Shown one piece after another: positions 34,901 through 48,790 of a stretch of 64,000 bases of DNA. The stretch comes from Plecoglossus altivelis (Eukaryota > Chordata > Actinopteri > Osmeriformes > Plecoglossidae). The stretch lies in contig BROE01000028.1 of the NCBI GenBank assembly GCA_036571765.1, positions 5,229,143 to 5,293,142 on the forward strand, written 5' to 3'. Both the position numbers and the translations under genes were made by a program. Under the pieces are notes generated by a model. The model saw only the letters and a list, made by a program, of their open reading frames with translations. It was not told where the DNA came from and did no database searches. Numbering within the stretch: the first letter of the stretch is position 1; each line of letters begins with the position of its first letter.

Positions 34901-37900
34901 TTCAATTATTAGAAGACACGTTACAAGTGGCGTGCTTCATGGAAACAGATTACACAATAAACGAGAGGGCTATGGTATGATTGTGGTAGCTTGTTTTATC
35001 ACAAGATAAAGGATGACAGCATCCTCGATACACCGTGGTCATCAATACATCTATTTCCACAAATTGATTGTTTTCCAGCTTCGGTTCCTCTCCAGCTGTG
35101 TGAAAGGATGCCGGTTATTCTAAAAATGATTCTATTTTGCAAGGAGCCAGATGCCTCGAGCACTGGTATTAAAAAAATCTTTGCAAAAGCACTTGTGCCA
35201 AGTCAAACACTGCTGTTCACATGCTAGTGATTATGCTTCAAAGGAAAACTATTAATTTCGAATGGGTGACTCTTTTAAAATGGATGTCACAATATACAGT
35301 GAACAATGGTGACTGATAGGCTTCGTTGTTCTTTTGGTTTCTGGGCAGACTACAAAGCATTCATTCAACACAGTTCCTTTGAACGGACGCAAGTTCCTTC
35401 AATTTCCAACATTTATGCAACCTCACCTTTACAAAGCAAATACATTCACTGTGACCTACTACTTTAGTATCGGCAATGCAAGTGTTTATAGTTAACACCT
35501 TGGTCAATCCCTTGTTGCTGACCGGTCAAACGCAAGTCATTTTCACCTCGGCTTTGAGAATTTCAATAGGATATTAACGGGTCAGTAAAAGCATTGTGGC
35601 GTGACAAATAAGTGTGAATTTATTTAATAACCTGAGATGGCACAGCTTGCAATGGAAAACATACACGTTGAATATAATGAAAAGATATAGAGAGAGGTCG
35701 GCAAAGGAGTGATTGAACTGCAAATGTATTAAAGTTACATACACAATCGACTGCATTACACTGGTAGATGTATTGCGCAGTATTTGGTGCCAAGTCAAGT
35801 AAGATGCAGGTTTACAGCTGCTCTGGAAACGAATAACGAAGCCCTTTGTCCTTAAGTTGGTAGAGAGCCACTTAAAAAACTGTCTTTAGAATAATATGTT
35901 TAACAGTCATTATTATTCAAACCACACTAGACATTTAAATTATTTAAAAAGAGATGGCATTCATAATTCGCAGTTTGATCTCTTTGTTAGCAAAATTATT
36001 CAGGTACTTCTGAGACCATTTACTTACCTGGCACATGACCACTTTTGCATTGCCATTCATTAAAGGTGCAAAAGGCATGATATGCACTCTTGTAAGGCAT
36101 CATTCGAGATGGAAGTCCGCCAAGAATAGTCACCAGCATCAGCTATGATTGTATTGTGTTCAACTGCCGCCTCTTGTGCATGAATTGTACGTTGTAATAA
36201 TAAAGAGGTTATATGAATCTAAACGTGGCGAATGATCACATTTCTCTCTGTTAAATATTTACCATCTGTGAAATGACAACCCCTAATCTTCGTTATATTG
36301 TTCCGGAATGTTGCCTTCGCAAATATGCATTCTGAGTGCGGGTGGTAAAACGTAAAATCGGTAAAACGGTAAACGGTTAAATTATTTCTGCTCCCTGAAA
36401 GCAATATAGTCTAGTCAAGAATTCTTTCCTAGAAAACCCATATTTCCCGGAACGATTGTCCCACAGGATCAAATCATTGCTCTACTGTATCTATATCTAT
36501 CAACCTATCAATCTATTCAAAGTCTCAGTTTTGCACAAACATTTCAAACATTTCATTTTCATAATGTGGGTGCAATAATTTCATGATTAAGTGGCATGAT
36601 TAGGTCATTGCTAAACCTGTCCTAACTTACACAATATGTAGCCTTTGTAATTTGGCGATACTAATAAAAGGCATTCTGGCTCTTTGAACGATAACCCGAA
36701 TAAACTTGTGAAGTTGTTTATACTTTTAGAACTTGTGTTATACAGTGGTGTGTGGCATTGAGTGCTAAAGGGTGTGTACTGTATATGTGCTTGGCATTTC
36801 CATTTCATAAGCTTGTCTACTCCATGGCACATGATTTTTATTCGAACATCAATACATAACTTTAAATCTGTGATTCAGTTGTTCTGTTTGTCAAAGATAT
36901 CCATCACTATTATGTTCTGTTGTGTATGTACATGCATGTTGCCTGAGTACCAATAAAAGAGTTTTAGTGATTATTGGTTTGGCAGTGCACCTGCACAGAC
37001 CATTGTGACTCAGTTTTCTCAGGGGTCTGTGTTACATGGCTTCAGTTAGTCAAGCGTGAACCCTAAGAAATACCTGATGTAGAAAGCTGATTTGTTTATT
37101 ATTTTAGGTGAATATTCAATCATTTATTCATGGGCAGTGTGGATCATGTGGGGAGATCTCATATCCTCTTAATGCCAATACCACACTACACAGATACAGA
37201 CATTGCGTGCCAATTCTGGGGGGAGATTCAGTAAATAGGAACCGTTATCAGTGTATTAAGTCTCTAGTAAGCACGTCAGCAAAATCTGACACTCTGACAG
37301 GGACAACAATGGCCTGGGTCTTGTCACAGGTCATCTACCCAAGCAGTGTGACAGCAGTCATCATCCTGTCACGTCCGTGCTTCTGCTAGCCCAGAGACGA
37401 GGGTGCGAAGCAAGGACAATGTCACCACCAAGCCCGTTGCCTGAAGTAAAGTTGGTTTCCTACTGACACACGGACTCAAGCACTTTTTGTTCATCCATCT
37501 CCTGCCTCTCACACCTACAAAAACCCAACAAAGTAGTAAATAATTGCCGCGCGTGACAAAAAACACTTGTGTGTTGTGCAGGCCCTGCTGCTTGTTGAAA
37601 ATTCTGATGTGGATATATATCCCAATCCGATGTTTTCTTTCTGGCATTGTCAAAAGCATTGACAATGTCATTCCAGTGATGTGTCTATTTTTCTTTTGCA
37701 CAATACCTTGGAAATGCAGGGATGAAATTCAGGGATGAAATTTAATTGTGAACTCACCGCTCCAAGTGCAACAGATGCCGCTGAGGTTAGCTTGACAGTG
37801 TTTATACATCTGTGGCGAAAGCTTAAAAAAGGAACACCTGGTGATTGTGGCCTGATAATCATTCATCAACAGGGTGGATGGAGATTATTTGATACCTGAT

Positions 37901-39560
37901 GAATAATTGCTCAACGCTTTCTCCAGCTCTACTAGAGCGGTATGTATCTATTTGCATCTGTATTCACAGAACACTGACACAGACGGACACTGTGACGTAC
38001 GGTACATGGCTACTGTCACATCCTCTCTGAACAGGCAGGAGAGCTTTGATTCAGGACGATTTAATGGCTTAATTGAAAGTGTTCATTTAGGGCGGACGAT
38101 AGGAGGCATAAGAAGATGGACTGACATGATTATATCTAACTAAATGACACAGCGGTGCCACTATGGCGAGAGTGGCAAGGACACATTAAAGGAGCTGTCA
38201 TATATTCTTGGCAGAGGTACAACAGACGTTCTACTGAAGTGTGAAGTGGCATTATACAGGAAGTTCCTTCCATTGAAAGCATGTGTTAAAGGACTCTGTT
38301 GTAATTAAAGCACTCACGTGTGTTGTTCCACTTATACAGTGTTCCAGTTCTTTACTGGTCCTCCTGAAAACACAACAAGCAGGGTCCCTTTCATACGAAA
38401 GAGGCTACTAGACCTAACGAGATGTCTACTGAAAACCACTTTGACATCTGGTGAGTGACACATGGTCCATTATGGGACTATTTTGCAATTCATGCCATCC
38501 ACACTGCCTCACTATGATATGCATTCAACCAGCTCAAACATTTTCCATTTAAGAAGTCAATTAAGATCTAGCAGATCTGTGCTTCTCATTAACGTCAATT
38601 AATTTAGCGTAAAAATCTAAACAAATCAGTGATACAAGATACATTGCCTTAGTAGCCAAGCTCATGCCACAATAGTTACCATCAACCTCCCTGCCTTACA
38701 AGCTCCATATTCCTGACTGTCCAAGTTGCTTTTTCTGGACTGTATTCTTGTAATTACATGCCTTGTTATAGGTAACATTTCTTGAGAGAAAATTAACATT
38801 TAAACCTACAACCAGTCTTCTGAAGAAATCATATTTTAAAGACTTAGACTCTTAAAGACTATATCGAAAGATATCATTCTGACTAATGATCAAATCTCTG
38901 AAAAAGTAACCAACTGATAAACCTCCTGTTTTGCAGCATAGATGGAGAAAATGCCCTCCTAAAATGGTGAGTTGTACATCAAAACCCTTGTTACTGAGAC
39001 GAGAGACCCGTGAGTGAACCACGTGAGTGAAATGAAGAAAAGAAAAGCCTACGTTTCCCAAAGTTTTCTACAGCAGGAAAAGTGGCAGTTGACAATTTGG
39101 TTTAATATGGGTGACAATCACACGAGAGTGGATCACAAGTCGAGTGTGGATCGTCGCAATTCTGTTTGGCAATGAGGCACAGTTGACGCTGGGCAAACGC
39201 AAGACTCTTCCAATGCTTGGGGGAAACTTGTTGTGTATATGAGATATACACACCCCTTTTTTCCGAAAGACTCTAGACTTACAAGCATGTTTGGCAGCAT
39301 GCATCTGCACACTAATTATGGTGCTAATATGTGCCTGTCAGAAAGGGAATGTGTGCGAGGAAGAGAGTGATTTGAGGGGAGAGTTAGAGCATGGTCACTG
39401 GGCAAGATGAGTGATCCGATTGGATGGACCAGGGGACACACTAGGAGGCTATGAGGCAGTAAGACTAGGGGAGTGTGGATGTATATGTTCTGAACATATT
39501 GTTGACGCACAGAGTAGAGCGCTACATCAAACCCATATAGTATTACATGTGTGGTTGGGT

Positions 39561-39566
<6 letters not shown>

Positions 39567-39631
<65 letters not shown>
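39567..39631. repeat. (GA)n microsatellite
   Basis: About 65 bp of nearly pure GA repeat within a wider purine-rich tract (39561-39735). The long purine/pyrimidine strand bias could favour triplex structure. Confidence 0.95.
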
Positions 39632-39633
<2 letters not shown>

Positions 39634-42158
39634 GGGGAAAGAGACTGAGATAGGGAGAGGGTAACCGAACATAGGGATGATTGAGAGAAAGAGAGAGAAG
39701 GAGGGGCTGAACAGAGCAGCATGAGAGAGAAAGGGAGAGCAGTTTAGCCATGGAGCAAAGTGCACTCAGTGTATAGAATACTGTAAGGACAGTCAGACAA
39801 TACGTGAGGGACAGCAATAGTCAAATTTTCAACATTGGAGACGAAGGTTTGTTTGAGAACAAGGATATGTGCACATAACAATTGAAGGCTAAAAGAAGAA
39901 AAGGTAAGAAAAACAATGATTTACAGATTCAACTGACACCTTTGGGGGTTGTTCAATTCATGTTTTACAACCTGTTTCAATTATATTACTTATCAAGAAT
40001 TGTTATTTGCCTTTCCATCCAAACCAGCCCTGCAGTTTCTGACTGAAAAATACATGCATAGTTTACACATGATGTGTACCTCATCTTCTCATCTTTCTAC
40101 AGTGATTATAGCGTAGCTGTTTTCTAAGACTTTTTGTATTGCTAATCAGCAATGATCTGTCGAATGGTTGAGTCACATACTTGTACGACTGACTCATCCC
40201 ATTACTCTCAGTCTATCCCCCCCAAATTACTTGGTTAGTGAATACCAAGTTGTGCTTTTTTCTGTGGTCCCTTTAAAAATGAAAGCAAATGAATCAGTCT
40301 TATCAACTTTAAAAAATTTAGATTTTAGTAGTCGGTTTTTGCAGTGATCACCCATTTCATTGTAATAAACATTTTAAAATTCAATTGGGGACGCTTTAAA
40401 AATCATTAAATGCATCAACACTTTACCCTTGGGACAGTCAGTGTAGTCTATTATTCAATTTTGTCACACAATTCTACCAGATAAAAATGAACGTACCTGT
40501 CAATCAAAACAGATCAACTCCTTTACTCGTAATCAATGGGTTAAATCCAACGTGGTCGTGAATACCTATTAAGACTAAGTTGTTTTGCAAGTAACCTAGT
40601 TAGGTATTTATGACAATCAAAATATCTTTCCATGATTTTCAGAGTCTACATTATCTTAATGAATTATTCATTAATTTCTCATTTTGCTCTGAGGCTTTTA
40701 CAGAGCTACTTGGACCTATAGGCTCATTTAGGGCCTAATGTCGAGGGGTTTTGATTAAATTGAGAGCCCGCTCTTTCCTTGTTAGTAACCCATGTTAGTT
40801 AAATGTCAGTATAAGGTCAGGTTATACTGTAGAAAAGTAAAGTTCCATTTCAAACGGGATTAAATCAAGTCTACCGATCAAGTCATTTCGATACAACGTT
40901 GTGCTTCTGACTAAAAAACCTTTCGATGAAAGCGCCAAAGAAAACGCCACAGCTAATAACAGTTACTACCAAATCCGGAGGGGTACTGTGAATGTCAAAA
41001 TATTTGCTTTCCAATGCAGTTGCCACTAGGCAATCAGGCAGAGAGTCGGGACTCAGAAGAGGAGAATAAACGATTGTGTTGTTTTGAGCTGTTGGTAGAT
41101 TGATCAGGGGGTGACATGTTTTCATTCTAAAACTTTATAAAGACTTCAAATGACTCTGCTTTTTTTAAACCAAAGGCAGTGTTGACAAGATGCTCAGATG
41201 ATGTTAAATCACAACTTTGTTTTGCACATTCAAGACGTCAAAGTTTATTTCAACAAGCACATTGCAAAATGAACTTCAGACGTCACAGGATAAATAATAC
41301 CAGCTGCAGTGCAAGCAGATATGCAGTTGTAGAGATTTCTTAGCCTGTGCAGTGGATGCTGTCCAAGAGGGAGCACAGTGTCCTTCCAGTGTCCTTTTGA
41401 TCAGTGTAATTGAGCTGTGTCATTGCTTTCTACCACTGTACATCCTAACTGTATCTCAGTCATATTAAATTCAATCTCAGTCTTGGTTTCGAGAAGACCA
41501 GGGCTGGAGTTGTTAACTCTAGCATGTGGAAGTAGATAAACAACTGTAAGCCTTTTTGATAGTTGACTATGGATGTGCAATTGAGGTAGATAAACGCTTA
41601 CTTTTTGAACTGTATCAATGACAAAACTCACATAAAATGTTCAGCTGTGAGATATTGGTGTGGTTTTCACAGTTTCCAAGACCTTACCTTTCCTTACATT
41701 TTATCAATGTACATTTCAAGAAATGCAGAAATAATTGTAACGTTGAATGTGAATAATGCATAGGGCCAAGAATATTTCCTTATAAAATCTATTCATTCTT
41801 CAAAGCAGTACATGCGGGAGATTATACAATCAATATGTATGAGGCAAGCTTTGTACATGCTGAGACTAGTGTTTTGGAACAATGGCATAATCTTAATAAT
41901 TCAAGGCTTCAGCCTCTAACTGTTTTATCCACAGTATATGTATCACTGACACATGGACCACAAAAAAGGGAGTCTTATGATCCCAAATCACGATTGGACG
42001 GTCTTATTTCTACATCTCTTTTTTAAGGGTGTTGACAAGTGCCCTGGGTAGTAGGAGGACAGTTAAAGAAATCAAATCCATTAAAGCAACTGGAATATAA
42101 AGGATCAGCGACTGTGGTTGCCTACTGATTTGATTTGACAAGCTCAATTGAAGGTTGA

Positions 42159-42176
42159 CTCCCACAATGCACTGGT
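42159..42176 (+). promoter_or_regulatory. ZNF143-like (SBS) motif
   Basis: CTCCCACAATGCACTGGT agrees with the conserved part of the ZNF143 binding consensus (CCCASAATSCAYYG). It lies about 870 bp before the nmur1 coding exon, where a first untranslated exon and promoter are expected. Functional status is inferred only from the match and position. Confidence 0.35.
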
Positions 42177-43047
42177 GGTAGAGGTTGTGATTGCTTTGTA
42201 TAAGGAATTACTGTCCCCTTGCCATCAGATATACCAACAGCACAAAGTAAAGGATTGAGTTCTCATATGATAAAATACATTAACTGTTCAACGTTCATTT
42301 TTGGCCTGTTTATCCATAAACATATTTTTTATTTTATGTTTTTGCTTCAGTTCAATTTGAAAATATGCTGAATCGCCATTTTAAAACCTGTATTACATTC
42401 TCGAAAATGAGAATACTTTTGGAGCAACTGTCAAAAAACTGAAGATAAAAAGACTTATTTAAAAGTAAAACTGAAATTTTTATTCATTTAACTTCATTTT
42501 CAATGCATTTTATTTCCTCAGAAGTTCTCACCCACAGACTCCCCCAACCCTAACCAAACCGCAGATGAGCTACAGCTTGCTAATACATTTAAGACAACAG
42601 AGGCAATTAGTCCCTTGTTGGACCTTAGAAAACGTGTCTTTAAATGACATGAAAATATTTTTACAGTGATTTGTGGTAATTGAAGCGCAAAAGCAAAGCT
42701 TCTTAGTTGAAATTTCCTCTGGGGGCATTTAACAGCTGGTGGTTCAACTTTGGCCCAGTTTCGTCCCCAATAACCTGTCTGTTTTGGAAATTAATTTAAA
42801 GAAAATACTGTCAGTCTTAATCCAATGATTTCAAGAGTTTGGAAACTGCTGGCACACAAAAATGTAGCAGGACAAAACATGTAGCAATGCATTCAACCAA
42901 TCAAAAATGTGAACTTTTCGATTTAAAAGAACATGTATGTTTGGTATGACAAAGTCAACACCTTCACTCAAGGGTATCCATCATGTTCAATGCAACATGT
43001 ACTGAAATGGATTAAGTTCTTTTCCTTTTCCCCCAAGCAGATTAACT

Positions 43048-46000
43048 ATGACAACCAGATACAACTGCTCTTTGATCCCGTTGGAAAACAACAGTTGCCC
43101 AGAGGAAGTGAGCTGCACCAACTTGACCTTTGACCTGAATGGCAGCATGAATCTGGAGGACGCGTGCCTGACTCAGGAAGAGTACCTGGAGAAGATCTTG
43201 GGCCCTCGTCGGTCTCCTGTCTTCCTCCCCATCTGCCTCACCTACCTTGCCATCTTCTTGGTGGGTGCCGTGGGAAACATCCTCACTTGCACCGTCATCG
43301 CGCGCAACAAGGTAATGTGGACCCCAACCAACTACTACCTGTTCAGCCTGGCTGTGTCTGACCTGCTGGTGCTGCTGCTGGGCATGCCCCTGGAGCTGTA
43401 CGAGTTGTGGAAGAACTACCCCTTCCTCCTCGGTGAGGGTGGCTGCTACTTCAAGACCTTCCTCTTTGAGATGGTCTGCTTCGCCTCCATTCTCAACGTC
43501 ACGGCGCTTAGCGTGGAGCGCTACATTGCTGTAGTCCACCCACTGCGCGCCAAGTACGTGGTGACGCGCACCCATGCCAAACGTGTCATCCTGACCGTGT
43601 GGGGCGTGTCGGTGCTGTGTGCCATTCCCAACACCAGCCTCCACGGCATCCACACCCTGGCAGCACGCTCAGGGCACCCCGACGAAGGGATTGCCGAGTC
43701 GGCCATCTGCATACCCGTGAAGCCCAAGTGGATTTACAACCTGACCATTCAAGTGACGACACTGCTCTTCTTTGCGTTGCCCATGCTGACCATTACCACA
43801 CTCTACCTTCTGATTGGCCTTCAGCTGAAACGAGAGAAGATACTTCAGGCACTGGAGGCCAAGTCAGGGCTGGGGCAAGATAGCTACTGCAACGTCCGCA
43901 GCCAGCAGCAGAAAGCTCGTCGTCGACAGGTCACAAAGATGCTGTGTGAGTGTTGAACCATTATCTCTTTGTCTACCTGCACATCAGTGGATACTTCAAT
44001 TATTTATGATGTTTATCCTTGAGGGTCCAAATGTGTCACAGATTTTTCTCCTCTCGGGGGAATATTGAGTTTAAAGGGTCTCTCAAGTAGGTATGTGTGC
44101 CATAGGGTTTGATTTAAATATACAGGTATATCTGAGATCTAGTCAATCACCCTGTTGAAAAAACAATTCCAGTTTCTTTCTGAGGCTGTAATCACAGTGG
44201 ACCTGGCTTTGATTATTTGATTCATAGCCAGCAAGGCAACCTTTAGAGATACTTGAAAAGGGTGCAAAATCAATTACTATATAAAATTTTGGTTTGATTT
44301 GTGGAAAATATGGAAAAACTGGTACTTCACAGCAGTCTTGGCTGACTTGAAAGATATTTCTCAGTTTTATGTACATTAATTAGCTAATAAAGTAACTCTG
44401 AGATGTTTGATCGGCATTACCTTGATTAAATGATAAGATATGAAATGTGGGCAAACAGTAGGTTTTGAACTGAATTTACACTCAAAGCTCCTTCAGAAAA
44501 TATGTGTTTAATGTAGTTCTTTCATAAAATGTAGGCTTAGGGACCATTCATTTGAACAGTGAAGTCTTCATATTTGGCTAATATTTTTCTTTGATTTGGC
44601 TTTAAAGAGTACTGTTTGTTCTTAAAATGATGACATCTCTATTGAAAACGGAAAGGTACTTATCTAGCTGATCAATCAACCAATTTAGTTATGCCTGTCA
44701 TCAAGACATGACACTGAATGTGATTTTAGATAGCAAAATGCATACAACATTTTACATGTTAAAGTGCTGTTGATGGTTTAATCGGTTCACCCTGAAAGGA
44801 TCATGTGTTTCACATAAACTTGTTCTGTTTCGCTGCTTTGAAAAAATTTAGGATTTTAGGACATTACATTTTCTTGATGGATGAATAGGTCTTACATGAC
44901 AGTTATGGTTAGGTAGGAGCTAGAATACCCTTGTTTCCCTGGGATCACCATGTACAGATGTAGTGCAGAAGATAGACTTTCAATGCAAATAGCCACAAAT
45001 CATAATTCCCTTCCCTTTGATAACATAATTCCTGCTGTTTCTTGTGCTTCGTTCCAAGTCATTCTCATGGGAGTGTAAAACAGTTTTTGCTTGGACTCTG
45101 ACAGCCTTTATCTCAGTGACTTATTCTCTGCTACCATGAGGTGAATTAGCCGTCTTTTAGATAATAAAAAAACTACTTGAGGATCTGGTTAAGGGCCCAC
45201 AAGTGCAAAATCTTATTAATGCACAATGACAAAGGTGGGACCATGAAAGCAAAGCCCTTAAATAAGCTATTCCAGGGAAGACTGATCATATTTCAAAGTA
45301 TATTTGATGAATAAATCTAATAAGGCTGCTTGGTCCATAGCAAGTCTTTGTAACTGCAAAGGCTGAAAAAATATGCTATGGGCTGTTTGGCTTTGGAAAT
45401 GTCTCCAAATGCTCTAGAGGGACATTTGTGGAGCAGAGCAAATAAGTCAGTGATTTTCTCATTGATAGTTGAATCTGTCTGTACGCCTCATGGCTTCTAG
45501 ACTCCCCACTAGATAATTCATGGCTGGAATACATTAAAAGTACACCCTTTTATAAATATTTAGAGATGTTCCCAGACGTCTATAGTCACATACCACACCG
45601 TCAGTAATCTGTAATGTGCAGATTCCTAGTTTTAAAAGAGAATAACGTCTTTCTGGGTGTCCTCTTCAAACTCAGACATGATGTTGTTAGGATGTTTTGT
45701 AATTTCAGAAAATATTTTTGAAAACATATTCAATTATTATTATTATGCGTTATTGTGCCGTTGCTTCAAACATCAAACAAAACGATTACCATATGGTCTC
45801 TGCCTCCAGTGTCTCCTTGTGACATCTTCTAATTTAACACATCCAACTCCTTGATTGCTTTAGTGTCAAACTGAATGGTTTCAACTTTGCATCTGTTTCA
45901 ACATGTCAATGTCAAAATTATGTTCCTGCTGTTTGTGGACTAGAAACTGGTAGATAAAATTAAAAAGGGACTGTCTTTTCACTCTTTCTCATACTTGTTT

Positions 46001-46970
46001 TGCTATATGACAATATGAGGGAGATTAATCCAATGCAATGCCTATTCCTTTTCCAACTATTATCGGTAAGACCTACAAATCAGACCACAACATGACAGTT
46101 ATCCAGTCCACTATCCACTTGCACTTGCATCCACTTGACCTACCTGTCACCATAGTTTTCCTGGCAAAATAACAGTAAAACTCCAGCCAACATGTTTAAA
46201 AAGGTCAAAGGTAGAGCCAAATCTCCAACCATTCCCCTTCCACCATTTCCTTAATACACATATGACCTTCAATACAACAATAAGTCACAAAATTAGGTAT
46301 GAGAAGCCACTAGCCAAAGACTTCACCGTCAACTCTAGTCTATACTACAAGGGCTGGAAGCAAGGTTTCTCCTAGCCTACATATACAACTAAAAGGTTCA
46401 TCAATTCAGTAAACCCAATTGGCAACATAGATGTGAAAGGAAAATATTGTGACATGAAAGGTTTTAGGCGGATGCCTTTGTAAATCTCCCCCCCCCCAAA
46501 AGGAAGCATTTTGTGTTTTGATCACCATAATAATAACTTTGATCCTGCCTCCCCCCCTCCCTCCCTCCCTCCCTCCCTCTCTCACAGTTGTTCTGGTGGT
46601 GGTGTTTGGAATATGCTGGGCTCCGTTCCACACCGAACGACTCATGTGGAGCTTCATCAGTCTGGAGAACAGCAGCCACCTGGAAGTGTTCCAGTACGTC
46701 CACATCCTCTCAGGTGTGTTCTTTTACCTCAGCTCCGCTGTCAACCCCATCCTCTACAACCTCATGTCGACCCGCTTCAGGGAGATGTTCAAGGAGGTCA
46801 TGTGTCACCAAACGCACCGCGTGCCTCCGAGGAAACACTCTCTCAGCGTCACACGTGTGACGCTGCGGAGTACCCTCAGCGATACACTGCCTACCAACTG
46901 TCCTGCCATGGTCCCTGAAGAAGTGTGTGGCATCTACAGCAACAAAGAGGATGAGACAACGTTTGCGTGA
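43048..46970 (+). CDS. nmur1: Neuromedin-U receptor, NMUR1-like class A GPCR
   Basis: Two coding exons, 43048-43945 and 46588-46970, joined over a 2.6-kb GT/AG intron. The junction splits a Phe codon (residue 300) at the start of TM6. The product is 426 aa. NMUR1 is a plasma-membrane Gq-coupled receptor for neuromedin U and S. Seen here: four N-terminal glycosylation sequons (N6, N14 or N15, N25, N31), GAVGN in TM1 (N77), SLAVSD in TM2 (D105), the TM3-ECL2 cysteines C133 and C221, ERY at 157-159, FGICWAPFH in TM6 (306-314) and NPILY in TM7 (352-356). The C-tail SLSVTRVTLRSTLSDTL resembles the SLSRMTTGSTLCD type of mammalian NMUR1, whereas NMUR2 tails differ, which is why NMUR1 is preferred. 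The ATG lies seven bases after an acceptor (ttttcccccaagcag), so a 5' untranslated exon exists upstream. Fish carry paralogues; a or b cannot be decided here. Confidence 0.93.
46548..46580 (+). repeat. (CCCT)n repeat forming the nmur1 acceptor polypyrimidine tract
   Basis: A run of C and CCCT units ends eight bases before exon 2 of nmur1 (acceptor ...CTCTCTCACAG). It therefore supplies the pyrimidine tract used in splicing, inside a repeat class prone to length change. Confidence 0.9.
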
Positions 46971-48727
46971 TGGAATGCCTGAGATAAACCGTAATGCGAT
47001 TTAGGGGTGATAGAGAATTGCTCGGATCTGGTGTGAAGGAATAGTATTCAGATGGTGCAGATCTTTGGGCCATGGGCTTTGACCTGGTAAGCATATCACA
47101 CAGGTTTATTGGGCATACTTTTTGAAGGTAAACTGACTTTGAACAACAAACACGAAGAAAGAGCACAGCAAAAGTGCAGAATCCTCAATTACAGATATCA
47201 AACTTGACAATATCATGATCTCTCGGAGGAGGATGTACGGTTGATTTTAAGTGTGCGAATTTAAGTGAGAGGTGGACAAAGAAGAAGACAAAATTCATAA
47301 AAATGTCAGTTATGATAGTGGTGGTGTATCATTTAAATGTGTCAAACATATATATTTTAAATAATGTTATGGTATCTTGTGGATCATCGTACTGTGAAAT
47401 GAAAATGTTGTAAATTGCCTCTTGTAAATTGCCTCAGGCTATTTTGACAACATGATGATTTGACATGCTGACATGTTAGTTACTGTTATTACTATGTTCT
47501 GTGCTGATTACATACTCCACAATTTATTATGGAAAGTAGAATGTAACGGCAAGGAACCCCTGCAATTTTCAAAGGTTGGTTGGACACTCACAAAGACAGA
47601 GTGTTTATGAGGGGACCTGGATTTCAACAGAAATCCAATTAATGTTGAGGTTTAGTTTGGCCATTTGTTCCACTGTTTGAAAAATTATATTAATCTAGAA
47701 CTGAAGTAATATCCACTTTGTCCTGTTTCTGTCCACTTTAATTGGAATGTTCCAACTTTTATTTTACCAAGCAAATGAATGATTATTACACATTCGTATT
47801 TACAAAAATGGCTTGGCAACAGACAGAAAGCCCACTGGGATACTTAAATTCATTTTGGTTTCACAATTTGCCCTTGACAACAAAGAATTAATTCATTATG
47901 AATTATTTGACATCAGCAAATTGATTACTGCTAATTGATTATGTAATTTTACAATTCATTCTAATACTGCAGTTTTAAGCCTTGATTGTAGTATGTCTTA
48001 AGACCATGTTTTGGTCAATCGGTTTTATTGAATAGAGCTATGGGCAAGAACGACCAACCAAATAATGCAGTAGCCAACAGGGAAAAAGAAATCCAAATGA
48101 AGAGCAATTTGGAGCTCACTCTGACAGCACAGAGCATTGCATTATTTCCAATAGTAAATGACAAAACCATACAAATCTTGCTGGAGGCATGATGGGTTGC
48201 GTACATCGTATAACTCGAACTAACTCCGTTGATGTGTCTTCAAAAAGCAAACAATTAACGCAGAGAACAACATTACTACCTGTCCACCGAACCACTCAAA
48301 ACAGCTTCTGCACTTGGAAGGCAGTGGTTGAACTAGTGAAGTGCAAATGTGTCGTTTCCTCCGCAGCACTGTCTCACGACCTTTAACCCTGTACCCAACA
48401 CTCAATGATGACAGGTCGCCAGAAAGACACACATCATTGTTTGGTTTCTCTTCTGAAAACCGTTGGACTCAGGACATGTTATTGGACTGTTTTAACAGTC
48501 TTACATGCTACTGTGGCTCTAAATACTGAGCTGGACTGGTCCACAAAGCAAAGCCTTAGACTTTCCCTGAGGAGAATGAATCAACTGAATGTCCTTAAAA
48601 CCTGTTATTGTATATTTGTGTTTGTAAACTAATTAAGTGTTTGATTGTTTGGGGCCAAAGCGCTGTCCTACTGGTTTTGTCCCCCAATATTGCTAAGCTT
48701 AATGACACAATGGAATTGTGTCAATAT

Positions 48728-48790
48728 AGCATATATTGCCATCCAATGGTAATTGGATATATATATTACCATCCAATGGTAATATATGCT
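48728..48790. repeat. 63-bp inverted repeat with nested direct repeats
   Basis: The outer arms AGCATATATTGCCAT and its near-complement at the other end (AATGGTAATATATGCT) enclose two direct copies of an ATTRCCATCCAATGGTAAT unit separated by TA-rich sequence. It could extrude as a cruciform or form an RNA hairpin. Confidence 0.85.

Larger units (their letters stand above)
31978..43040. other. Long non-coding stretch upstream of nmur1
   Basis: About 11 kb without a supportable coding exon. It should include the nmur1 promoter and first untranslated exon. Notable items are the GA array at 39567-39631 and a ZNF143-like site near 42159. AT-rich homeodomain-type TAATT clusters occur around 40650-40790, but their significance is unknown. 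Confidence 0.5.

Noticed and set aside
39316..39765. A 149-codon leucine/serine-repeat frame on the minus strand.
   Set aside because: It is a translation of the GA microsatellite, and no conserved sequence flanks it.
42943..43047. An open frame upstream of and overlapping the nmur1 start in another frame (42933-43133).
   Set aside because: It crosses the pyrimidine-rich splice acceptor ending at 43040 and carries no conserved sequence; the receptor frame is unambiguous.
43042..43653. A 203-codon open frame on the minus strand opposite nmur1 exon 1.
   Set aside because: It is the antisense shadow of a GC-rich receptor exon, with low-complexity histidine/glutamine-rich content and no splice or family support.
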